Translations under genes and position numbers: made by a program
Notes under the pieces: generated by a model
Told to the model about the DNA's origin: nothing
The model's database searches: none
Seen by the model: the letters and a program-made list of their open reading frames with translations, nothing else
Origin: Mycobacterium barrassiae
Lineage (GTDB): Bacteria; Actinomycetota; Actinomycetes; Mycobacteriales; Mycobacteriaceae
Length of the DNA: 64,000 nucleotides
Reading direction: 5' to 3'
NCBI RefSeq assembly: GCF_025822765.1
Contig: NZ_JACKUK010000014.1
Location: 217,490-281,489 of the forward strand
In this document: positions 8,695 to 18,362 of the stretch, piece by piece
Layout: every line of letters starts with the position of its first letter
How positions within the stretch are numbered: the stretch's first letter is position 1

Positions 8695-9756
8695 ACGCAC
8701 GGCCGAGCCGACGGCGTCTGCCAGCGAGGTGAATCCCTCGGCGCGTAGACGCCGGGCCAGGCCGTCGTGGATGCGCTTGGCCCACAACCCGCCGCCGTAG
8801 ATGAATCCGGTGTAGCCCTGCAGCAGTGAGGCGCCGGAAACGATGCGCTCCCACGCGTCGTCGGCCGTTTCAATGCCCCCGACGCTGATCAGCACGAGGC
8901 GGTCACCGACGCGGCGGTACAACCGGCGCAACACCTCCAGCGAGCGTTGTGCGACCGGCGGCCCGGAGATGCCGCCCGGGCCGAGCTCGTCGACACCGGG
9001 GGTGGCCAGGCCGTCGCGCGACACGGTGGTGTTGGTCGCGACGATACCCTCCAAACCCAATTCGATTGCCAGGTCAGCGATCTCGTCGACATCCTGATCC
9101 GACAAGTCTGGTGCGATCTTGACCAGTACGGGCGTCGTCGTCTGCGCGCGGACGGCGCGAAGGATAGGCCGCAAAGACTCCACTGCTTGCAGGTCCCGCA
9201 ACCCCGGTGTGTTCGGGGAGCTGACGTTGACCACCAGATACGAGGCGAGCGGCCCCACCAGCCGAGCACTTTCGGCGTAATCGTGGACGGCGGCCTCGGG
9301 CGCGACGGTCTTGGTTTTGCCGATGTTGACCCCGATCGGTACATCGGGCGTATGCCTGGCCAGCTGCAGCGCCAACTCGCCGGCGCCGTGGTTGTTGAAC
9401 CCCATCCGGTTGAGCAGTGCGCGATCGTCGCGCAGCCGGAACATCCGCGGCGGCGGATTGCCCGGTTGCGCCTTCGCGGTGACGGTGCCGACCTCGGCAT
9501 AGCCGAACCCGAGTGCGCCCCATGTCTGCAGCCCCAGGCCGTCCTTGTCGAAGCCCGCCGCGAGGCCGAGTGGACCCGGGAAGGTCACCCCGAAGAGCGT
9601 GCTGGACAGGATCGGATCACGCGGCGCCAGCCACCGCGCCAACGTGCGGCGCGTGACGGTGAGCGCGGTGACGGCCCGCAGCAGCGCGAAAACCCAGGTG
9701 TGAATGCGTTCGGGCGCGAAGAGGAAGAGCACCCGCTGCAGCGCGCGGTACATCAT
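8689..9756 (-). CDS. pyrD: Dihydroorotate dehydrogenase (quinone), class 2
   Basis: 355 residues. An N-terminal amphipathic/hydrophobic stretch typical of membrane-associated class 2 enzymes is followed by the FMN barrel: [29 protein letters not shown], the active-site region [14 protein letters not shown] with the catalytic Ser, ATNTTVSR, and the FMN-phosphate loop [15 protein letters not shown]. It oxidises dihydroorotate to orotate in pyrimidine synthesis, passing electrons to menaquinone. It is the last gene of the leftward group lppL-DUF5703-pyrD, starting 4 bp after the DUF5703 stop. Confidence 0.96.
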   Translation of the reverse strand: MMYRALQRVLFLFAPERIHTWVFALLRAVTALTVTRRTLARWLAPRDPILSSTLFGVTFPGPLGLAAGFDKDGLGLQTWGALGFGYAEVGTVTAKAQPGNPPPRMFRLRDDRALLNRMGFNNHGAGELALQLARHTPDVPIGVNIGKTKTVAPEAAVHDYAESARLVGPLASYLVVNVSSPNTPGLRDLQAVESLRPILRAVRAQTTTPVLVKIAPDLSDQDVDEIADLAIELGLEGIVATNTTVSRDGLATPGVDELGPGGISGPPVAQRSLEVLRRLYRRVGDRLVLISVGGIETADDAWERIVSGASLLQGYTGFIYGGGLWAKRIHDGLARRLRAEGFTSLADAVGSAVRD

Positions 9757-9760
9757 GAGC

Positions 9761-10018
9761 TCACAGCGCGGGCTGCTCGGGGATCGCCGCCTCGTGGAGG
9801 GCCGATTTCTTGCGGCGCAGCAACACGCGCCGCGATCCGTCGGTGTACAGGCGCACGCGGGTGAGCTCCCAGCCGCGATATTCGGCCTCGATGGACAGCC
9901 GCGTCGACGCGTTGATCCTGGTCAGATCGGGCGGTAGCCGCAGCGGAATCCACTCGTAGTCGTCGGACAGGTCCTTATCCCAGCCCTCAGGCATCCGGCC
10001 ACGGTGCATCGTCGTCAC
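9761..10018 (-). CDS. DUF5703 family small protein
   Basis: 85 residues from a GTG at 10018 that overlaps the lppL stop by 4 bp (GTGA), so translational coupling supports this start over a longer open frame that would run into lppL. The motif core is [10 protein letters not shown], then [20 protein letters not shown] and a basic RRVLLRRKK end, a pattern I recognise from the actinobacterial DUF5703 family. No signal peptide or membrane helix. Function unknown; location between a lipoprotein gene and pyrD gives no clear clue. I do not recall an annotated gene at this spot in M. tuberculosis. Confidence 0.7.
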   Translation of the reverse strand: MTTMHRGRMPEGWDKDLSDDYEWIPLRLPPDLTRINASTRLSIEAEYRGWELTRVRLYTDGSRRVLLRRKKSALHEAAIPEQPAL

Positions 10019-11019
10019 GAACCCACCGCCGCATCCGGGATCACCTGGACACCCGCACCTGAGCCCGACACCACATAGAGGGTGCCGGATGACTCGTCGT
10101 AGATCAGGGAGTTCGGCTGCTGCACGGTTCGATAGCGCACCTTCTCGACGGGAATGCCGGTTGACAGATCGTAGCCAACCACCGAGTTCGACGCCGTCTG
10201 CGACACCCATGCCAGCGTCGGCGATCCGGCCAGCCCGTAGGGCGCATCTCGCACCGGATACTTCTGGCGCAGGATCAGCGGGTCGGTGCCGAAGACCAGC
10301 AGCTGGCCGCCGCGAGTGTCGGCAACGAGCACCCGGCCCATGCTATCGGCGGCCATGGTCGTCGCCCCTTCGCCTGCGCGCAACGCTTGTTCGGCCTTCT
10401 CGCCATCCTCGGAAAGTGCGGTCACCGACGTCTGGCCCCGGTCTAGCACGACGACGGTATTTCCTTGCGCCACAAGGTCATCCACTCGAGCAAAGATCTT
10501 CAGATGCGCACCGACGGCGGTTTCGGAACTCAGGGTGAATACCGTGCCGTCGGCGCTGCCCAGCGCCAGCCTGCCGTCTGCGCGACGCGTGATCGCGGTG
10601 AACTCCGTCTCCTCCTGCCCTTCAACGCGGATCGGCGTTGCGGTGCCCTCGGCGAGGTCGATCCGGAAATAGCCGCCGCGGGTCGACGCATACGCCCGGC
10701 CTTCGCCGTCTCCGGTGATCGCCGTCGCGGCCGCCGGCAACGTGACCGACCTGGTCCTGCCCGGCTCGCCGAGGGTGGTGATCTCCGACTCGCTCAGCAC
10801 CGCCAATGACCTGGTTTTCGCGTCGAATACCGCGCCTTGGGCATGGGTTGTCAGCGGGCGCACGGTACCGGCAGGTTCGCCTGCCACAGGGGGCGAAACA
10901 GCCGCCTGAGCAGGTGTGATGGTCGGCGGCGGGGCATCGACGGGGTTCGACGAACATCCCGACAATCCGATCGCCAGCGCGGCCAGCGCCACCTGAATGG
11001 TGTTTACGCGGATCGGCAA
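10015..11019 (-). CDS. lppL: LppL-like lipoprotein, probable beta-propeller
   Basis: 334 residues with a lipoprotein signal: hydrophobic ALAALAIGLSGC with lipobox LSGC (Cys at about 22), so it is predicted to be acylated and anchored on the outer face of the cytoplasmic membrane. After a Pro/Ala linker, the mature part has repeated short strands (AVLSESEITTLG, ATAITGDGEGRAYAS, RVLVADTRGGQLLVFG, GTLYVVSGSGAGVQVI) in NHL/YVTN-propeller style. It heads the lppL-DUF5703-pyrD group, matching the position of M. tuberculosis Rv2138. Ligand unknown. Confidence 0.85.
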   Translation of the reverse strand: MPIRVNTIQVALAALAIGLSGCSSNPVDAPPPTITPAQAAVSPPVAGEPAGTVRPLTTHAQGAVFDAKTRSLAVLSESEITTLGEPGRTRSVTLPAAATAITGDGEGRAYASTRGGYFRIDLAEGTATPIRVEGQEETEFTAITRRADGRLALGSADGTVFTLSSETAVGAHLKIFARVDDLVAQGNTVVVLDRGQTSVTALSEDGEKAEQALRAGEGATTMAADSMGRVLVADTRGGQLLVFGTDPLILRQKYPVRDAPYGLAGSPTLAWVSQTASNSVVGYDLSTGIPVEKVRYRTVQQPNSLIYDESSGTLYVVSGSGAGVQVIPDAAVGS

Positions 11020-11149
11020 GGGGTAGCTCTCAGGATGTGCGAATTGGAAATCGGTCGACCAGCAAGTCTAGGCAGACCGCTCATCGTGAAATGCAGACCG
11101 CTCGCCGTGCCCCCACCATCGGCGGCATGAGTCGAGTTATGGTCATCTC

Positions 11150-11461
11150 ATGACCATCGCCGCAGACCGGGAATTGGGCGGGCAAGAGTTTGCTATCGAA
11201 GACATTTCCACTGGTCTTCACGCTAGCGGGTTTGGCCAAGTCGGCGACGGCCGGAGCTTCTCCTTCCACGTCGAGCGGCAGATGCTGATCGTCGAGGTGT
11301 ATCGCCCCCGCCTGAACGGGCCCGTCCCGCAGGCAGAAGACGTCGTCGCGGGTACCACCCGCAAGCTCACCGGCATCGACCTCAACGACGAGCGCAGCGT
11401 TGCGGCTGCGGTGCGTGACGCAGTGGCGGCCGCCCAACCGGTTTCGCGCAGCAACCGCTGA
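11150..11461 (+). CDS. Conserved hypothetical protein upstream of uppP
   Basis: 103 residues starting MTIAADRELGGQEFAIEDIS. No signal peptide or membrane segment; a beta-rich middle (SFSFHVERQMLIVEVYRP) is followed by a helical Ala-rich end. It occupies the position of M. tuberculosis Rv2137c (between lppL and uppP) and is 24 bp upstream of uppP on the same strand. I do not recognise a characterised domain. The 130 bp between this gene and lppL is the divergent promoter region; I see no clear operator there. Confidence 0.65.
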   Translation: MTIAADRELGGQEFAIEDISTGLHASGFGQVGDGRSFSFHVERQMLIVEVYRPRLNGPVPQAEDVVAGTTRKLTGIDLNDERSVAAAVRDAVAAAQPVSRSNR

Positions 11462-11485
11462 CCCGGCCCAGGTACGGTCGTCGTC

Positions 11486-12334
11486 GTGACGGACATGGCG
11501 GCGATGTCGTGGGTCCAGGTGATCGTTCTCGCGATTCTGCAGGGGCTGACGGAATTTCTGCCCGTGTCGTCGTCGGGACACCTGGCAATCGCGTCGCGGG
11601 TGTTCTTCGCCGACGACGCAGGAGCATCGTTCACCGCGGTCACCCAGCTCGGCACCGAGGTGGCGGTGCTGGTCTACTTCGCCCGCGACATCGCCCGCAT
11701 CATCAAGGCGTGGTTCAACGGCCTCTTCGTGACCGCGCACCGCACCTCCGACTACTGGCTGGGCTGGTGGGTGATCATCGGCACGATCCCGATCGGTGTG
11801 TTCGGCCTGTTGTTCAAGGACCAAATCCGAACGGGCGCACGCAATCTGTGGTTGATTGCGATCGCGCTGATTGTATTTTCGGCGGTCATCGCCGCGGCGG
11901 AGTACTACGGCCGGCAGACGCGCCGCGTCGAACAGCTCACGTGGAAGGACAGCATCATCGTCGGTCTCGCACAGTGTCTGGCGCTGATTCCCGGTGTGTC
12001 GCGATCGGGCGCGACCATCAGCGCCGGGCTTTTTCTCGGTATGGAGCGTGAGCTCGCCGCGCGGTTCGGCTTCCTGCTCGCCATTCCGGCGGTGTTCGCA
12101 TCGGGGCTGTACTCACTGCCCCACGCCTTTAATCCCAACGGCGAGGGGATGAGCGCCAGCGGTCCGCAGTTGTTCGTCGCGACGGTCATCGCGTTCGTGG
12201 TCGGATTCGCCGCCGTCGCCTGGTTCCTGCGATTCCTGGTGCGCCACAGCATGTACTGGTTCGTCGGCTACCGCGTGCTGCTCGGCACCGTCGTGCTGAT
12301 CCTGCTCGGCACCGGGGTGGTGGCGGCGGTATGA
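11486..12334 (+). CDS. uppP: Undecaprenyl-diphosphatase (BacA/UppP)
   Basis: 282 residues from GTG 11486, with about eight membrane helices. Both family signatures are present: [16 protein letters not shown] near residues 18-33 (Glu and Ser active site) and [14 protein letters not shown] near 170-183 (Arg). The enzyme dephosphorylates the C55 (in mycobacteria decaprenyl) diphosphate carrier to recycle it for peptidoglycan and arabinogalactan assembly, and loss gives bacitracin sensitivity. It begins a four-gene overlapping set with a histidine phosphatase, DUF3090 and SCO1664-family genes. Confidence 0.95.
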   Translation: MTDMAAMSWVQVIVLAILQGLTEFLPVSSSGHLAIASRVFFADDAGASFTAVTQLGTEVAVLVYFARDIARIIKAWFNGLFVTAHRTSDYWLGWWVIIGTIPIGVFGLLFKDQIRTGARNLWLIAIALIVFSAVIAAAEYYGRQTRRVEQLTWKDSIIVGLAQCLALIPGVSRSGATISAGLFLGMERELAARFGFLLAIPAVFASGLYSLPHAFNPNGEGMSASGPQLFVATVIAFVVGFAAVAWFLRFLVRHSMYWFVGYRVLLGTVVLILLGTGVVAAV

Positions 12335-13035
12335 CAGTCATCTTGTTGCGCCACGGCCGGTCGACATCGAACACCGCCCACACCCTCGCCGGCCGCAGCG
12401 AAGGCGTCGACCTCGACGACAAGGGACAGCAACAGGCCGAGGGGCTGGTCCGGCGGATCGGAATGCTGCCGATCAAGGCGATCGTGCGCTCACCCCTGCT
12501 GCGTTGCGAACGCACCGTGCAACCGCTGGCCGCGGCATTAGGTCTGGAGCCGGTCGTCGACGAGCGCATCTCCGAGGTCGACTACGGCTCCTGGACGGGC
12601 CGCAAGATCGGCGAACTGGTCAAGGAACCGCTGTGGTCGGTGGTGCAGCAGCAGCCCAGCGCGGCGGTGTTCCCCGAAGGGGAGGGACTCGCCGCGGTCC
12701 AGTCGCGGGCTGTGGCCGCCGTGCGCGAGCACGACCGCAGGCTCGCCGAAGAGCACAACGGCGACGTGCTGTGGCTCGCATGCACCCACGGCGATGTCAT
12801 CAAGGCGATCGTGGCCGACGCGCTGGGCACGCATCTCGACAGCTTTCAACGCATCACGGCGGACCCGGCATCGATGAGTGTGATCCGTTACACCGCGGTG
12901 CGCCCGTTCGTCATCCACGTCAACCACACCGGCGACCAGTTGACAGCCGGACTGCTCGCAAAACCGCCGAAGGACGCATCGGAAGACGGTGAAGTGCCGC
13001 CCGACGATGCGGTGGTCGGCGGCTCGACCGGTTAG
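12331..13035 (+). CDS. Histidine phosphatase superfamily protein (phosphoglycerate-mutase-like; Rv2135c-type)
   Basis: 234 residues; ATG overlaps the uppP stop (ATGA). The phospho-histidine motif LLRHGRS lies at residues 5-11, [10 protein letters not shown] near 52-61, and the second catalytic His is in [11 protein letters not shown] near 150. These are the essential residues of the branch-1 histidine phosphatases, so an acid or metabolite phosphatase activity is expected rather than glycolytic mutase. The MSMEG/Rv2135c-type genes always sit beside the DUF3090 and SCO1664 genes in the actinobacteria I remember, so a joint role is likely but unknown. Confidence 0.85.
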   Translation: MTVILLRHGRSTSNTAHTLAGRSEGVDLDDKGQQQAEGLVRRIGMLPIKAIVRSPLLRCERTVQPLAAALGLEPVVDERISEVDYGSWTGRKIGELVKEPLWSVVQQQPSAAVFPEGEGLAAVQSRAVAAVREHDRRLAEEHNGDVLWLACTHGDVIKAIVADALGTHLDSFQRITADPASMSVIRYTAVRPFVIHVNHTGDQLTAGLLAKPPKDASEDGEVPPDDAVVGGSTG

Positions 13036-13093
13036 CGGACGCGCCCCCGGGATTGCGGCTGACGCCGCCATAACCGGTATTTTGGAAAGTGCC

Positions 13094-13681
13094 ATGGCCC
13101 GCGCAATTCACGTCTTCCGCACACCCGACCGCTTCGTGGCCGGGACCGTTGGGCAACCCGGCAACCGGACGTTCTACCTACAGGCCGTCCACGACAAACG
13201 CGTGGTGTCAGTGATCTTGGAGAAGCAGCAGGTTGCCGTGCTCGCCGAGCGGATCGCCGCGCTACTGCTCGAGATCAACCGCCGTTTCGGCACTCCGATA
13301 CCGCCGGAGACCGGTGAAGTCGAGGATCTGAGCCCGCTGATCACCCCGGTCGACGCCGAGTTCCGGGTCGGGACCATGGGCCTGGGCTGGGACTCGGAGG
13401 CGCAGACCGTCGTCGTCGAACTGCTCGCGGTCTCCGATAGCGAATTCGACGCCTCCGTGGTGCTCGATGACGCGGAAGAGGGACCTGACGCGGTCCGCGT
13501 CTTCCTGACGCCCGAATCGGCGCGCGAATTCGCGACGCGATCCAACCGGGTGATCTCGGCGGGCCGACCGCCCTGCCCGCTGTGCGACGAACCGCTCGAC
13601 CCCGAGGGCCACATCTGCGTGCGGACGAACGGCTACCTGCGCGGCGCCATCGCCGGTTCCGACGATGACGCCGACGGATAG
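13094..13681 (+). CDS. DUF3090 family protein (Rv2134c-type)
   Basis: 195 residues from ATG 13094, chosen because the family begins ARAIHVFRTPDRFVAGTVG. A C-terminal zinc-ribbon-like knuckle, CPLCDEPLDPEGHIC, is near residues 163-177 and a negatively charged tail ends the protein. It lies 58 bp after the phosphatase gene and its 3' end overlaps the next gene by 17 bp. The family is widespread in actinobacteria and uncharacterised; constant linkage to the flanking phosphatase and kinase-fold genes suggests a three-part pathway. Confidence 0.85.
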   Translation: MARAIHVFRTPDRFVAGTVGQPGNRTFYLQAVHDKRVVSVILEKQQVAVLAERIAALLLEINRRFGTPIPPETGEVEDLSPLITPVDAEFRVGTMGLGWDSEAQTVVVELLAVSDSEFDASVVLDDAEEGPDAVRVFLTPESAREFATRSNRVISAGRPPCPLCDEPLDPEGHICVRTNGYLRGAIAGSDDDADG

Positions 13682-14510
13682 CGGATCAGATTCCGCTCGT
13701 GACTCCGATGAGGTGCTGCGGCGCGGCGAACTGACTGTCATCGGACGTATCCGCTCGGCGAGCAATGCCACCTTCCTGTGCGAAGCGCATCTCGGTGAGC
13801 GGCAAGCACATTGCGTGTACAAGCCGATCGCGGGGGAGGCACCGCTGTGGGACTTTCCCGACGGCACCCTTGCGGGTCGTGAACGCGGCGCATACCTGGT
13901 GTCGGAGGCGCTGGGCTGGAACGTCGTGCCCTACACGATCATTCGTGATGGGCCGGCCGGGCGGGGCATGCTGCAGCGGTGGGTCGATCAGCCCGGCGAG
14001 AGCCTGACCGAGGTAGGCGACGAACCTGCGGAAGGACCGGATCTCGTCGATCTGCTGCCCGCCGGCGAGGTCCCACCCGGCTTCCTACCGATCCTGCAGG
14101 CGTACGACTACGCGGGCAACGAAGTGACTCTCGTGCACGCCGACGACGTCCGGTTACGCCGGATGGCGGTCTTCGACGTGTTGATCAACAACGCCGACCG
14201 CAAGGGCGGGCACATCCTGTGCGGCGTCGACGGCCGGGTATACGGCGTGGATCACGGGGTGAGCCTGCACGTCGAGGACAAGCTCAGAACCGTGCTGTGG
14301 GGCTGGGCGGGCAAGCCGGTCGACGATCAGACCATGGAAGCCGTTGCCGGCCTGCGTGATCAGCTGCGCAACGGCCTGGGGGAGGCGCTGGGCGAACACA
14401 TCACCGAGCGGGAAGTCGCCGCATTGCTGGCGAGAATTATTGCACTGCTTGATGATCCGGTTATGCCGACACCGGATCGGCGACGCCCGATCCCGTGGCC
14501 GGCGTTCTAG
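13665..14510 (+). CDS. SCO1664 family protein with PI3/4-kinase-like fold (Rv2133c-type)
   Basis: 281 residues; start overlaps DUF3090 by 17 bp. The arrangement ATFLCEAH...AHCVYKPIAGEAPLWDFP (putative phosphate loop and Lys), then DVLINNADRKGGHIL (catalytic-loop-like Asn-Asp) and VYGVDHGVSLH (metal-binding Asp) is reminiscent of the phosphatidylinositol 3/4-kinase and HipA-like fold. Whether it is an active kinase is not known. The 3' end overlaps the convergent Crp/Fnr gene by 50 bp, so the two transcripts are antisense over their ends. Confidence 0.8.
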   Translation: MTPTDSGSDSARDSDEVLRRGELTVIGRIRSASNATFLCEAHLGERQAHCVYKPIAGEAPLWDFPDGTLAGRERGAYLVSEALGWNVVPYTIIRDGPAGRGMLQRWVDQPGESLTEVGDEPAEGPDLVDLLPAGEVPPGFLPILQAYDYAGNEVTLVHADDVRLRRMAVFDVLINNADRKGGHILCGVDGRVYGVDHGVSLHVEDKLRTVLWGWAGKPVDDQTMEAVAGLRDQLRNGLGEALGEHITEREVAALLARIIALLDDPVMPTPDRRRPIPWPAF

Positions 14511-15267
14511 CGCCCCAGGCGCGTTTGGCCAGCTGCTGCGGTCGGTGAATGACCGTCGTCTTGGCATCGGTCGTGATCCATCCGCGCTGCACGAAATCGC
14601 ACAGCGCCTTGTTGACGCTCTCCCGAGTGGCGCCGACCAACTGAGCGATCTCGGTCTGAGTCAGATCGTGCGTCACCCGCCAGGATTCCCCCTGCTGAAC
14701 TCCGAAGCGCTGTGCCAGGCTCAGCAGTTCCTTGGCGACCCGACTGGGCACATCGTCGAAGATGACGTCGAGCCGGTGATTGCGGGCCATTCGCAGCTGT
14801 GCGGCCATGAAGCGCAGCAGCTGTTGTGCGATCTGCGGATGCTCGGTCATCCACCCCTGCAGGGTTTCGCTGTCCACGACGGCCGTACAGACGTCCGTGA
14901 CCGCGGTCGCCGTCGCGGTGCGCGGACCCGAGTCGAGCACCGAGACCGCGCCGAAGATGTCACTGGGTCCGCGGATCGCCAGCAGCTGCTCCCGGCCGTC
15001 GGCGGAGTGACAGCAGATCTTGACCTTGCCTTCCAGCACGATGTGTAGCCCGTCGGCGGGCTCACCCTGGCGGTAGACGGTGTCGCCACGCGACATCTGC
15101 ACCTGCCGCAGCTGTTGGGCAAGGGCGAAGGTGACACTGGCGTCGAGCCCGGCGAGGAACCCCACCCGGGCCAGCACCGCGGCGGCGCGCTGGGGCGGCG
15201 CGAACTTGATCGGCTGTTTCACCCTGCGGTCTACCTTCCGCGCAATCGACGACGCACAGGATTCCAC
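14461..15267 (-). CDS. Crp/Fnr-family transcriptional regulator
   Basis: Up to 268 residues. A cyclic-nucleotide-binding-type beta barrel spans roughly residues 30-150 (RGDTVYRQGEPADGLHIVLEG, GPSDIFGAVSVLDSGPRTATATA with an Arg at the cAMP phosphate position), followed by the dimer helix and a winged HTH (LTQTEIAQLVGATRESVNKAL). Only one Cys pair lies in the barrel (KICCHS), not the N-terminal cluster of Fnr, so an oxygen-sensing Fe-S role is unlikely. GTG 15267 gives the longest form; GTG 15222 (VKQPIKFAPP) is an alternative start. Targets unknown. Confidence 0.87.
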   Translation of the reverse strand: MESCASSIARKVDRRVKQPIKFAPPQRAAAVLARVGFLAGLDASVTFALAQQLRQVQMSRGDTVYRQGEPADGLHIVLEGKVKICCHSADGREQLLAIRGPSDIFGAVSVLDSGPRTATATAVTDVCTAVVDSETLQGWMTEHPQIAQQLLRFMAAQLRMARNHRLDVIFDDVPSRVAKELLSLAQRFGVQQGESWRVTHDLTQTEIAQLVGATRESVNKALCDFVQRGWITTDAKTTVIHRPQQLAKRAWGARTPATGSGVADPVSA

Positions 15268-15305
15268 GGCCGGGCCGAACTAAACCTTCATGATCTACTG
15301 AGCCG

Positions 15306-16106
15306 GTGAGCCTGACCGATGCGGCGCTGGCCGCCGAGGTGGCCCGAGAAGCCGGCGAGATGTTGGTGGCCATGCGGGAGGAGATCGGCTTCTACGATCC
15401 GTACGACCTCGGGGACGCGGGAGACCGCCGTGCCAACACCCTGATCCTCAACCGGCTGCGTGCCGAGCGCCCGAACGACGCCGTGTTGTCGGAGGAGGCG
15501 GTCGACGACATCGCCCGCGTGCAGGCCGACCGGGTCTGGATCGTCGACCCCGTCGACGGCACCCACGAGTACTCGATGCCCGGCCGGGCGGACTGGGCCG
15601 TGCACATCGCGCTGTGGCAGCGCTTTGGTGCTCCGGGAGCGACGGCCTTTCACACCCGTGGACCGAACGGCGGCATCACCGACGCGGCCGTCGCGCTGCC
15701 CGCCAGGGGTGAGGTGTACCGCTCCGACACCGTGACCCCGCCGCCGCGCCGCAAGGAGGGGCCGATCCTCATCACGGCGAGCGCCAACCGGCCGCCGCCG
15801 GTGCTGTGGTGGTTACGCGAGCGGCTCGACATCCAGCTCGTGCGGATCGGCTCGGCGGGTGCCAAGGCGATGGCCGTGGTCCGCGGCGACGTCGACGCCT
15901 ACGTCCACGCCGGCGGGCAGTGGGAGTGGGATTCGGCTGCGCCCGCCGGTGTGGTGGCCGCGGCGGGCTTGCATGCGTCGCGGCTGGACGGCTCGCCGCT
16001 GATTTACAACCGGCCCGATCCGTATCTGCCCGACCTTCTGATGTGCCGGGCGGAGCTCGCGGACGTGCTGCTCGAGGGCATCCTGTCGGCGTACCGGAAC
16101 CGCTGA
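15306..16106 (+). CDS. cysQ: CysQ-like 3'-phosphoadenosine 5'-phosphate / inositol monophosphatase family phosphatase
   Basis: 266 residues from GTG 15306. The Li-sensitive phosphatase motifs are present: LSEEAVDD near 62 (metal Glu), [10 protein letters not shown] near 83 and [14 protein letters not shown] near 213. M. tuberculosis CysQ (Rv2131c), in the same position next to mshC, hydrolyses PAP/PAPS and also inositol phosphates and fructose 1,6-bisphosphate. The role is to control the sulfate-activation pool and remove the inhibitory by-product PAP. Divergent from the Crp/Fnr gene with only 38 bp between starts. Confidence 0.9.
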   Translation: MSLTDAALAAEVAREAGEMLVAMREEIGFYDPYDLGDAGDRRANTLILNRLRAERPNDAVLSEEAVDDIARVQADRVWIVDPVDGTHEYSMPGRADWAVHIALWQRFGAPGATAFHTRGPNGGITDAAVALPARGEVYRSDTVTPPPRRKEGPILITASANRPPPVLWWLRERLDIQLVRIGSAGAKAMAVVRGDVDAYVHAGGQWEWDSAAPAGVVAAAGLHASRLDGSPLIYNRPDPYLPDLLMCRAELADVLLEGILSAYRNR

Positions 16107-16173
16107 CCCGAGATTGACGGGAATGAAACAGCCCCTCGCGGTGTCGCATCCCCTGATGCTTAAAGTCGACGCT

Positions 16174-17412
16174 ATGAAATCGTGGCCGGCGCCCCCCGTT
16201 CCGGCACTTGACGGCCGCGGCCCGCAACTGCGGCTCTACGACAGTGCCGACCGGCAGGTCCGTCCGGTGACAGCCGGCGAAACGGCCACCATGTACGTCT
16301 GCGGCATCACCCCGTACGACGCCACCCACCTCGGCCACGCCGCCACCTACCTGACCTTCGATCTGGTCCACCGCGTGTGGCTGGATTCGGGACATCAGGT
16401 GCACTACGTGCAGAACATCACCGACGTCGACGATCCGCTTTTCGAACGCGCCGACCGCGACGGCATCGACTGGCGCCAGCTGGCCGACCGGGAGACAGAC
16501 CTGTTCCGCGAGGATATGGCCGCCCTGCGGGTGCTGCCGCCCCATGACTACGTGGCGGCCACCGAGGCGATCGCCGAGGTCATCGAGGTCGTCGAGAAGC
16601 TGCTGGCCGCGGGCTCGGCCTACATCGCCGATGATGCCGAGTACCCGGACGTGTACTTCCGCGCCGACGCCACGCCCCAGTTCGGCTACGAATCGGGATA
16701 CGACCGCGACACCATGATGCGGCTGTTCGCCGAGCGTGGCGGCGACCCCGACCGCCCGGGTAAGGGCGACGCGCTGGACGCCCTGCTGTGGCGGGCGCAG
16801 CGCCCTGGAGAGCCGAGCTGGCCGTCGCCATTCGGGGCCGGCCGGCCCGGCTGGCACGTCGAATGCGCCGCGATCGCCTTGAGCCGCATCGGCACCGGTC
16901 TGGACATCCAGGGCGGCGGCTCGGACCTGATCTTCCCCCACCACGAGTTCTCGGCCGCCCACGCCGAATCGGTGACGGGGGAGCGCCGATTCGCGCGCCA
17001 CTACGTGCACGCAGGCATGATCGGCTGGGACGGCCACAAAATGAGCAAGAGTCGCGGCAACCTCGTGCTGGTTTCCACCCTGCGCACCGAGGGCGTCGAT
17101 CCGGCGGCCATCCGGCTGGGTCTGTTCGCGGGCCACTACCGCGCCGACCGGTCATGGAGCGCCGCGGTTCTCGACGAGGCCAACGAGCGGTTGCAGCGGT
17201 GGCGCAGCGCGGTGGCCTTGCCGGCCGGACCTGATGCGGGCGACGTGGTGGCCCGCGTCCGCCGCTATCTGGCGGACGATCTGGACACCCCGAAAGCGCT
17301 TGCCGCACTTGATGGCTGGACGACGGATGCGCTGACCTACGGCGGCCACGACGCGCAGGCGCCGCAGACGGTGGCGACCGCGGTCGACGCACTGCTCGGC
17401 ATCAAGCTGTAG
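16174..17412 (+). CDS. mshC: Cysteine:1D-myo-inosityl 2-amino-2-deoxy-alpha-D-glucopyranoside ligase
   Basis: 412 residues from ATG 16174, chosen because the family starts MxSWxxPPVPxLxGRGPQL; in-frame codons further upstream are not conserved. A class I tRNA-synthetase-like fold is shown by the [11 protein letters not shown] (HIGH) motif, HKMSKSRGN (KMSKS), and zinc-ligand region with CGITPY, HVECAA and PHHEF. The enzyme ligates cysteine to GlcN-Ins with ATP, the committed step toward mycothiol. The neighbouring cysQ links it to sulfur metabolism. Distinguished from cysteinyl-tRNA synthetase by its shorter length and the [19 protein letters not shown]-terminus. Confidence 0.95.
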   Translation: MKSWPAPPVPALDGRGPQLRLYDSADRQVRPVTAGETATMYVCGITPYDATHLGHAATYLTFDLVHRVWLDSGHQVHYVQNITDVDDPLFERADRDGIDWRQLADRETDLFREDMAALRVLPPHDYVAATEAIAEVIEVVEKLLAAGSAYIADDAEYPDVYFRADATPQFGYESGYDRDTMMRLFAERGGDPDRPGKGDALDALLWRAQRPGEPSWPSPFGAGRPGWHVECAAIALSRIGTGLDIQGGGSDLIFPHHEFSAAHAESVTGERRFARHYVHAGMIGWDGHKMSKSRGNLVLVSTLRTEGVDPAAIRLGLFAGHYRADRSWSAAVLDEANERLQRWRSAVALPAGPDAGDVVARVRRYLADDLDTPKALAALDGWTTDALTYGGHDAQAPQTVATAVDALLGIKL

Positions 17413-17452
17413 ACCCACCCGGCGTCGCAATCGGGTGGAGTACGTTTCGCCC

Positions 17453-18331
17453 ATGGGATCTGTAAACGGAAAAGTCGTCCTGATCACCGGCGCGGGGAAC
17501 GGCATCGGGGCTGAGGTGGCCCGCCGTCTGCACGACAAGGGCGCCAAGCTGGTGCTCACGGATCTGGACGAGGCCGCGCTGAAAAACCTGGCCACCAGGC
17601 TCGGTGAGGACCGCGTGTGCACCGTCGTGGCGGACGTCCGCGACCTGGCGGCCATGCAAACCGCCACCGATGCCGGTGTCGACCGGTTCGGCGGCATCGA
17701 CGTCGTGATGGCCAATGCCGGCATCGCGACCCACGGATCGCTGTTGGCCGTCGACCCCGAGGCCTTCAAGACCCTGATCGACGTGAACGTGCTTGGCGTG
17801 TTCCACACAGTGCGGGCCGCGCTGCCCTCGATCATCGAGCGGCGCGGATACGTGTTGGTCGTGTCCTCGGCGGCCGCCTACGCGCCCGCGGCGGGCATGG
17901 TGCCCTATGACACGTCCAAGGCCGCCGTGGAGCAGTTCGCCAACGCCCTTCGCCTCGAGCTCGCATACCGGGGCGTCGACGTCGGGTCCGCGCACATGCT
18001 GTGGATCGACACGCCGATGGTCCGCGATGCCAAGGACGAGTCGGCGACCTTCCAGGAGATGCTGCGCAAGCTGCCGGGTCCCCTCGGCAAGACCACCTCC
18101 GTCGAGAAGTGCGGTGAGGTGTTCGTCAAGGGCATCGAAGAGCGTAAGCGCCAGATCAACTGCCCGGGCTTCGTCGGAGTCCTGCGTTGGCTGAAACCAC
18201 TGCTGTCGTCCCGGATCGGTGAGTCGCTGACGCTGAAGGACGTTCCGGAGATGCTCCCGAAGATGGATGCGGAGGTAGCCGCGCACGGCCGGTCGATGAG
18301 CGCCCGCACCGAAGCGCTCGAGAAGCACTGA
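17453..18331 (+). CDS. Short-chain dehydrogenase/reductase (Rv2129c-type)
   Basis: 292 residues from ATG 17453. Classical SDR motifs: cofactor loop TGAGNGIGAEVA near 13-24, DLDEAALKN after beta-2 suggesting NAD(H) preference, NAGIA at about 90, Ser in VVSSAAAYAP and the catalytic YDTSK near 160. An extended C-terminal 60-residue helical part (KTTSVEKCGEVFVKGIEERKR onward) could contact a membrane or lipid. Substrate unknown. Located 40 bp after mshC on the same strand, as in M. tuberculosis. Confidence 0.88.
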   Translation: MGSVNGKVVLITGAGNGIGAEVARRLHDKGAKLVLTDLDEAALKNLATRLGEDRVCTVVADVRDLAAMQTATDAGVDRFGGIDVVMANAGIATHGSLLAVDPEAFKTLIDVNVLGVFHTVRAALPSIIERRGYVLVVSSAAAYAPAAGMVPYDTSKAAVEQFANALRLELAYRGVDVGSAHMLWIDTPMVRDAKDESATFQEMLRKLPGPLGKTTSVEKCGEVFVKGIEERKRQINCPGFVGVLRWLKPLLSSRIGESLTLKDVPEMLPKMDAEVAAHGRSMSARTEALEKH

Positions 18332-18362
18332 GCGACGAAACCCACTGTGTCCCAAGGAGTGA

